A stretch of DNA of 37,061 nt from a virus: positions 1 to 37,061 of the IMG/VR virus record IMGVR_UViG_3300044673_000103, one strand, 5' to 3'. Of the stretch, positions 32,039 through 37,061 are shown piece after piece. Made by a program: the position numbers and the translations under genes. Each line of letters starts with the position of its first letter. The stretch's first letter is position 1. A model generated the notes under the pieces. It made no database searches. It was not told the DNA's origin and worked only from the letters and a program-made list of their open reading frames with translations.

Positions 32039-32974
32039 TCAGGTGAGGAAGGGGCGCTTGATGCCGGCGGCGTTGATGTGGATGGCGAAGTCCATCTCGT
32101 TGGAGGTGACGACGACATCCTCACTCTTGAGCGCGTCACGGCCGATCTCCTGCGCCCAAAGCGGGGTCCGCATGAGCTCGATGGCGGCGGGGCTCTTGGG
32201 CTTGGCGGCGGCGGTCCAGCGCAGGAACTCCATGCCGAACATCATGCCCACGGTGTCGCCCACGTTCACGTCGAGTTCGTCGGTGACGTAGACGTAGAGC
32301 TGGCCGTTCATGTAGGCTCCCTGGAACCCGTAGCCAGCCGCCTGCATGAAGGCGAGGGTATTGGGGTCCATCTGCACGGCGCCGCCGAGGGCAAGCGCGT
32401 CCTTCTGGACCTTGCCCCACTGCTTCGAGGTGGAGAGGAGGACATAGGGGCCGGCGACCTTCGCGGTGCGGAGGGTCAGCATGTCGTCGAACACGAGGCC
32501 CCAGGAGTCGTTGCCGCCCGTGTTGCCGCCGGTCGCGGAGATGGAACCGGCGAGGGCCGCGATGCCGTCCACCGCAGACTGCCCGAAGGCCCACTCACCG
32601 TCGCGGGCGAAGTTGATCCAGTCGAGGGCGTTGGGCTGGCCGGAGAAGAAGCGGGCATGGTCCGACATCTTGCGGGCAAAGCCGAACTCGGTCGGGGAGA
32701 GCGTGCTCTTGTCGCTGTCGAGCGTGAAGATGTCGTAGTTGCTGCCCTCGGTCTTGGCCGTCATCTTCGACATGCCCCATCCCATGGCGACCTTCTGGGT
32801 GCCATAGACGTTGAGGGCTTCCCAGTTCTCGAAGGCCGCTCCGATGGTGGGGTTGGCGAGGATGGAGCCGCCGGAACGGTCAGCCAGCATGAGCCCGAGG
32901 TACCGGGTCACGGCCGCGACGTTCAGGTCAGACGATGGGGTGTTGGCGATGTAGATGGGGTCATTGGCGCCCAT
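32039..32974 (-). CDS. Major capsid protein (HK97-fold)
   Basis: A 311-residue protein placed after a scaffold-like gene and portal. It is a mixed alpha/beta protein with TEGSNYDIFTLDSDKSTLSP, an E-loop-like region and a C-terminal AIELMRTPLWAQEIGRDALK followed by VVVTSNEMDFAIHIN. These features suit the HK97 fold, and the length is usual. GGAGTG precedes the ATG. There is no long N-terminal delta domain, in line with a separate scaffold. Confidence 0.75.
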   Translation of the reverse strand: MGANDPIYIANTPSSDLNVAAVTRYLGLMLADRSGGSILANPTIGAAFENWEALNVYGTQKVAMGWGMSKMTAKTEGSNYDIFTLDSDKSTLSPTEFGFARKMSDHARFFSGQPNALDWINFARDGEWAFGQSAVDGIAALAGSISATGGNTGGNDSWGLVFDDMLTLRTAKVAGPYVLLSTSKQWGKVQKDALALGGAVQMDPNTLAFMQAAGYGFQGAYMNGQLYVYVTDELDVNVGDTVGMMFGMEFLRWTAAAKPKSPAAIELMRTPLWAQEIGRDALKSEDVVVTSNEMDFAIHINAAGIKRPFLT

Positions 32975-33039
32975 GATGTCACTCCGAGGTCAGTGGAGGG
33001 GCGCCCGATACCCGGCGACGGTTTTTGACCTACTCGAAG

Positions 33040-33068
33040 AGGCTACCGTAACCGTGACAGCCTGTCAA
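33040..33068 (-). promoter_or_regulatory. Candidate promoter and operator before the capsid gene
   Basis: On the minus strand TTGACA (33068-33063) is followed after 17 bases by TAGCCT (33045-33040). The inverted repeat TGACAG-C-CTGTCA (33055-33067) overlaps the -35. A 10-base segment GGCTGTCACG is shared with the first iteron copy. This gap of about 90 bases is long for the otherwise packed operon. Confidence 0.45.
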
Positions 33069-33661
33069 GCCTTCGCGCCAGAAAGAGCCGCGATCAGCTC
33101 CTCGGGGGTCTTGGCTGTCTTGATGCGCGACGCGAGATCGGCCGGATGGGTGATGACGCTCTGCTCGGTGTTGGGCGGTGCCTCGGCCTGGACCTGGGCG
33201 GCGGGGAAGTGGCCCCGGAGGTCGAGGGGGATCGTCTCGGCCTTCTTCGGGTCCTTCGCGGCGGCCTGGAGCATGGCGGCATACTCGCCAGGCGTCTTGG
33301 GGCGGGACTCGGGAGGAAGCGAAGCGTAGACCTCACGGACCCGCTTGATGGTGTCGGGGTGCTTCACGCCGACCAGGATGAGGCTCTGCTCTTCTTGGTA
33401 GCCTGCCGCGATCCTCGCCACCTCGGCGGCCTGCTCTTCGCGAGACTTGGCCAGCGTCTTCTCGTGCTCCTTCTTCAACTCCTCGACATGGGTCTTGATC
33501 TCGGCCACCTCGGCGGCCAGCTTGCGCCTTTGCTCACGAACTCGGTCGAGTTCTCGGCGGACTCCTCGGAGGTCGGTAGGCTCGTCGTCGTCGTCCGTGG
33601 TCGTCTGGGTGATCATCGCCTTCAGGCGCTGGAGAAGGGTCTCGGTGTCGGTGTCAGGCAT
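33065..33661 (-). CDS. Scaffold-like capsid assembly protein
   Basis: A 198-residue protein with a strong coiled coil at about 33-90 (RRELDRVREQRRKLAAEVAE, KKEHEKTLAKSREEQAAEV) and a helical C-terminus rich in Ala and Lys. It lies between portal and capsid genes, where scaffolds usually are. No protease motif was seen, so head maturation may rely on a scaffold that exits whole. The ATG overlaps the portal stop by 8 bases. Confidence 0.7.
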   Translation of the reverse strand: MPDTDTETLLQRLKAMITQTTTDDDDEPTDLRGVRRELDRVREQRRKLAAEVAEIKTHVEELKKEHEKTLAKSREEQAAEVARIAAGYQEEQSLILVGVKHPDTIKRVREVYASLPPESRPKTPGEYAAMLQAAAKDPKKAETIPLDLRGHFPAAQVQAEAPPNTEQSVITHPADLASRIKTAKTPEELIAALSGAKA

Positions 33662-35105
33662 TGGTGGTCTCCGGTTCGAGGTCGTCGGCTTCAGGCTCTA
33701 CGGTTTCTGGGACTTCGGTTTCTGGGTCGTCCTCCACAGGTTCGGCGGGACGGGGCGCCGGCTTTACGGGTTCTGGCTTCGGCTGCATCGCGGCGATCTC
33801 CTCGCGGTACATGATGCCGGGAGAGAACTCCGGGATCTTGCGGCCACCGAAGCGACGGGCGACGATGGCGGCGTAAAGCAGGGAGCGCCAGTCGTGCTCC
33901 CGGCAGGCGGGGTAGAGCGTGCGGATGCGCGCCTCGATGGCCGCATCAATGCGGGCCAGCGGATCGCCGCCCGTGCTCGACACGTCGATAGAAAGGATCT
34001 GCCCCCAGAGGGCTTGTTCCCACGCTAGGATCGCCTCCAGGGTGAGCTTCGGATCTCCGCTTGGGGAGAGTTGCCCAACCTGAACCTGCTTGGCCTTCGG
34101 GTCGGCCTCGAACTCGAGGAGGCTGGAGAGGTCGTTCGGTACGCTGTTCGGAGCAAGCGCCTTCTTCGTCAGCGCATCCTTGATCGTCGCTGGCGTCTGC
34201 TGACCCGAGACGAGTTGAGCGCCAAGCACGAAGGGCCGAATCCATGACCCGTCCTTCAGGAGGTGGCCCCAGTGGGTGAGGTGGACTCCGAGGGTTACCG
34301 TCGCTTGCGTCAACTCGGAGCCCGACGAGCGATCCCATAGCCCGGCGTGGGGGTGGGAGTGAAGGACCGAGCCAGGGATGATCGGGTTTCCGTCCATGTC
34401 GCGCCAGGTGTAGGCGCTCCCCTTCCTGGCTTCCTTCGGCAAGACGACGTGGTTCGGGGCCTCCACGAAGAAGGCTTCATCATCCTCGATGCCCCAAACA
34501 TCGGAGATGTAGTAGGTAGGCGTACCGCGAAGATCCCAGATTTCCCAGGTGTCGCAGGTGTCATCCCCGACCTTGCGGGGGCGCATCCACCCGAGCGCCG
34601 ATGGCTGGCCTGGGTTCTGCGGGTCCTCGAGGCCACGAAGTACCGAGGGCTTCGCGACCTGCGGAACGACTCGGCCGGCCACAGACGCCCACGGGAACAT
34701 CACCGCAGACTCATTGCAGATGAGGGCATAGAGAAGGGCGCGGCTCTGAATCTCTGACAGTTTCGTCGGCATCGGAGAGCCACCGGCCTCGGCGTACTTC
34801 TTCGACGTGACGGGGCCGCTCCAATCCCCGAGGGCCTCGGTGAGCTCTGGCGGCATATCGGTGACGAGCGGGGTCGGGGAGTAGACCACGGAGAGACGAG
34901 ATGAGAGACGGAGCGCCGGGTTTCTGCTCATGTCGGGGGTGCCGACGAGGTTTGCACGGTCGGCCCCGAGTTGCCGGATCAACTCGCTCCAGAGGTCGGT
35001 ATACCAGAGACCTTCGATCAGCCGCTCACGGAACTTGATCTCTTCCAGCCCCGTTCGAAACGGGTTGGGCGGGGTGCCGTCAGCGATCTGAACTGGGTAG
35101 GTCAT
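33654..35105 (-). CDS. Portal protein
   Basis: Forms the twelve-fold ring for DNA entry and tail attachment. The 483 residues include NPALRLSSRLSVVYSPTPLV, SEIQSRALLYALICNESAVM, and the C-terminal QALWGQILSIDVSSTGGDPL then RIDAAIEARIRTLYPACREH. GGAGG lies 9 bases before the ATG at 35105; the open frame continues upstream but only as antiphase. The C-terminus is Pro/Glu-rich and acidic. The position after the large terminase is typical. Confidence 0.85.
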   Translation of the reverse strand: MTYPVQIADGTPPNPFRTGLEEIKFRERLIEGLWYTDLWSELIRQLGADRANLVGTPDMSRNPALRLSSRLSVVYSPTPLVTDMPPELTEALGDWSGPVTSKKYAEAGGSPMPTKLSEIQSRALLYALICNESAVMFPWASVAGRVVPQVAKPSVLRGLEDPQNPGQPSALGWMRPRKVGDDTCDTWEIWDLRGTPTYYISDVWGIEDDEAFFVEAPNHVVLPKEARKGSAYTWRDMDGNPIIPGSVLHSHPHAGLWDRSSGSELTQATVTLGVHLTHWGHLLKDGSWIRPFVLGAQLVSGQQTPATIKDALTKKALAPNSVPNDLSSLLEFEADPKAKQVQVGQLSPSGDPKLTLEAILAWEQALWGQILSIDVSSTGGDPLARIDAAIEARIRTLYPACREHDWRSLLYAAIVARRFGGRKIPEFSPGIMYREEIAAMQPKPEPVKPAPRPAEPVEDDPETEVPETVEPEADDLEPETTNA

Positions 35106-35122
35106 GGGGATACCTCCGAGGC

Positions 35123-35151
35123 AGGATACACTATCCGGCCGCTCGCTGCAA
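35123..35151 (-). promoter_or_regulatory. Possible promoter before the portal gene
   Basis: On the minus strand TTGCAG (35151-35146) stands 17 bases before TATCCT (35128-35123). The inverted repeat GGATA-CAC-TATCC (35124-35136) lies across the -10. Weak consensus. Confidence 0.3.
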
Positions 35152-36654
35152 GGCATCCTGGCTGTCCAGTAGGCCGATGGAGGCATACCGCCACGCATCG
35201 CAGGCGTCCTTCTCGGGGTCTGCCTCGCGGCCTCTCCAGTTGCGGATGCCTTCGAGCGTGTTTGTGCAAGCCGGGTTGAAGTGCATGAGCTTCTTGTCCA
35301 TCAATCCGTTGAGTTGATGGCCGGTGTCGAACACGGAGCCCGTCCACTTCGTTGGGGTCGTCAACTTGGAGAGCGTGCCCGGTAGCGTTCGGACAGCCTT
35401 GACGTATTCCTGATGGCGGGCGCTCGGCTTGGCGATCCCGAGGAGGCGGCAGAAGGCGCAGAGCAGGAGCCAATTGCTTTTCTCCCCGCCGTAGTAGTCC
35501 CCTGCGTGGTAGCGGTCTCCTATCCACACGTTCACCGACTCGATAGCCCGGCGTGGGTCTTTCTCTCCGGTGACTCGGTGGAGCATCGCCATGAGATCAG
35601 CTGCGTCCTTGTCCGCGTCGGTTCTTCCGTCGCTCGCCGCCTCTCCCACGACCCAGAACTCCGGGGTCGGCTCAAACACGCCGACGACGGCGCACGCCCG
35701 CTGACGACCGGCGCCCGAACCGTGGTCAATGCCTACCGCAAGCCAGTTCGGCTCGCGGAACCGAGAGGTTCCGATCAGGTCGTCACTGTAACAGGTGAAG
35801 AAGCGGTCGGTGAAGACGGGTATTCTCGACCGACCCATCCGCATCTCGCGCTCTGGTCCGGTCAAGGTGCGCTCAAACTTGATGATGTCGGATTGGCTCT
35901 GCCACGGGACCTCGAGGAGACCGCCTCGAGGAGTCACGGCGTCGAGCGTGAGAGGAACGGTGACTTGTCCGATCTCACCGTCGTCCACCTTTTTCCAGAA
36001 CCATCCGAGCTTTTCGCCTCTCTCACCTACGGCGCCGATCCGGGGCGTGAAGCCGAGGCGAAGGGTGCCATGGAGCCGGAAGAGGCGCGGGGTGAGCTCG
36101 CCGTAGAACGCCTCTGATAGGGGTTCGTCCTGCGCCCAGTGGTGAACCTGCCAGCCCTGGATAACGTCGGGGCCTTGCTCGTTAGTGGCGAGGCAGAGCT
36201 CCCCGCCCTTTCCGGGTCCGTCCACTACGTCATAGATCGCGTACCGCTGCCCCTTGAGTTGACCGCCCTCGTAGCGGATCGCCTTCCGGAACCACCGCGG
36301 GTCCACCGTGGCCCACAGCGCCTTGAGGGTCGCGGCCATCTGCGGCCAACTCTTGCCTCCGATGCCTACCCGGCATGGAGGGCGGTGGCGCTGGAGGGGG
36401 TGCCGGCCGATGAGGCGGAGGATCGCATCGTCCACCAGAAAGACCGTCTTCCCCACCTGATTCGCGCCCCAGAAGACGCCGAGGTCGTCGGGCATCATCA
36501 GCGCCTGGCGTTGCGGGTTCGTGTAAAGCCTCGTGTCGAGGGCGTGGCATCGCTTCCAGGAGGCGTACCCGTCCGCCGAAAGGGCCTCCTCCCGAAGAGT
36601 CTCCGCGATGGTCGCGTCAGCCGGTGCGCCGGATGACCTGGATTTCAGTCCCAT
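35131..36654 (-). CDS. Large terminase subunit
   Basis: Packages DNA by ATP hydrolysis and cuts it. The 507 residues contain Walker A GANQVGKT (63-70), a Walker B ending HHWAQDEP (Asp176, Glu177) and nuclease acidic residues beginning with AVGIDHGSG (Asp310). Length and motif order are usual. The start overlaps the small terminase stop by 38 bases with only a weak site, so a later start is possible but would cut close to the fold. No further packaging gene is seen. Confidence 0.9.
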   Translation of the reverse strand: MGLKSRSSGAPADATIAETLREEALSADGYASWKRCHALDTRLYTNPQRQALMMPDDLGVFWGANQVGKTVFLVDDAILRLIGRHPLQRHRPPCRVGIGGKSWPQMAATLKALWATVDPRWFRKAIRYEGGQLKGQRYAIYDVVDGPGKGGELCLATNEQGPDVIQGWQVHHWAQDEPLSEAFYGELTPRLFRLHGTLRLGFTPRIGAVGERGEKLGWFWKKVDDGEIGQVTVPLTLDAVTPRGGLLEVPWQSQSDIIKFERTLTGPEREMRMGRSRIPVFTDRFFTCYSDDLIGTSRFREPNWLAVGIDHGSGAGRQRACAVVGVFEPTPEFWVVGEAASDGRTDADKDAADLMAMLHRVTGEKDPRRAIESVNVWIGDRYHAGDYYGGEKSNWLLLCAFCRLLGIAKPSARHQEYVKAVRTLPGTLSKLTTPTKWTGSVFDTGHQLNGLMDKKLMHFNPACTNTLEGIRNWRGREADPEKDACDAWRYASIGLLDSQDALQRAAG

Positions 36655-37009
36655 CGGTCGTAACCAGCCTCAGGGTGGGGTGGCGGCGGAGGTACTCGGC
36701 CATGTAGATCTGGAGATGGATGTCTTCGAGCCCGGAGGAGCGCGTCTCCTCTCGCTCCCGGATTTGCTCGGGGGTCAGGTCGCGGGGGTCGTCTCCACTG
36801 TCTCCTTTGGCGTCTTCGATCCGATGACGCTCGGCGTCGAACTCGGCCCGGAGGGACTGGCGCTGACGGTGGAGGGCGGCGAGCGCCGACCACGAACCGG
36901 CCGCTCTCGCTTTTGTGGCGTCCTTGCCGACCTCGACCAAGGCACGTTCAAGCCAAGAAAGGCGAGCGGCCGATACGGTGCCTACTTCTACTCCTTTACG
37001 TCGTCCCAT
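36617..37009 (-). CDS. Small terminase subunit candidate
   Basis: A 130-residue helical protein. The middle is rich in Arg/Glu (ALHRQRQSLRAEFDAERHRI), then DPRDLTPEQIREREETRSS, and a short beta end (LRLVTTDGTEIQVIRRTG). AGGAGG stands 6 bases before the ATG. It is directly before the large terminase and has the size of a small subunit. No clear N-terminal HTH was found, so the DNA-binding part is uncertain. The call rests on position. Confidence 0.65.
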   Translation of the reverse strand: MGRRKGVEVGTVSAARLSWLERALVEVGKDATKARAAGSWSALAALHRQRQSLRAEFDAERHRIEDAKGDSGDDPRDLTPEQIREREETRSSGLEDIHLQIYMAEYLRRHPTLRLVTTDGTEIQVIRRTG

Positions 37010-37061
37010 TCATGGCCTCCTGGGAATACGGGCGCTCCGGGGGGTGCGCACAGCGAGAAAG

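Noticed and set aside
30098-33028. A 976-codon open frame on the plus strand
   Set aside because: It runs antisense through the head/connector and capsid genes, lacks a good ribosome site and has composition typical of antisense frames in GC-rich genes.
36996-37013. A five-codon frame just before the small terminase
   Set aside because: Too short for a gene; the AGGAGG fits the terminase ATG better.

Overview
The window reads as an essentially complete tailed-phage (Caudoviricetes) genome of siphovirus type. It is GC-rich and very tightly packed. Almost every gene is on the minus strand, so the functional order runs from the right end to the left end: terminases, portal, scaffold, major capsid protein, connectors, tail tube, tail assembly chaperone with a programmed -1 frameshift, tape measure, tail tip and fibre proteins, lysis genes, then recombination, nucleotide-modification and replication genes. 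The tail-chaperone frameshift and a roughly 600-residue tape measure point to a long, non-contractile tail. No integrase, DNA polymerase, helicase, RNA polymerase, tRNA or CRISPR array was recognised. The host cannot be read with confidence. High GC, an amidase endolysin and a short lipoprotein-like gene would suit a GC-rich Gram-negative host, but this is a weak inference.

Right part (about 37.0 to 27.9 kb): small and large terminase, portal, scaffold-like protein, HK97-type capsid protein, several virion or connector proteins and a tail-tube candidate. Middle (about 27.9 to 16.7 kb): the chaperone pair read through an A8 slippery run, tape measure, a large tail protein with sialidase-type Asp boxes, tail-tip protein, a glycine-rich adhesin-like protein, then an amidase endolysin followed by four small genes, including one-TM holin candidates.

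At 15.6 to 16.7 kb lies the only clear divergent switch. Two short XRE-type helix-turn-helix genes and one unknown gene run rightward. A small protein and a third HTH protein lead the long leftward early operon. Two facing promoters share 17-bp spacing and the same -10 (TAAGGT).

Leftward from there (15.8 to 6.75 kb) comes a chain of about 18 genes, nearly all joined by 4-base ATGA overlaps. It includes a RecT annealing protein, a possible sliding-clamp-like protein, a Rad50/SMC-like ATPase with a mid-protein CxxC, a RusA resolvase, an ASCH-like protein, a protein with an HPPC motif, and a D12-class adenine methylase. After a 129-bp gap comes a replication module (6.6 to 2.3 kb): a DPPW methyltransferase, a lambda-O-like initiator carrying six iterons inside its own coding sequence (a probable origin), and then a series of tiny coupled genes ending with a zinc-motif protein that could be a helicase loader. 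The left end carries an HNH homing endonuclease, a second D12 methylase with an in-frame hexanucleotide repeat, an unknown gene, and one rightward lipoprotein-like gene.

The most interesting items are the iteron-bearing initiator with a possible RNA-polymerase-alpha-CTD-like C-terminus, the clamp-like plus Rad50-like pair beside RecT, the string of 35 to 61-residue genes, the chaperone frameshift, the tail propeller, and the divergent switch without a visible integrase.
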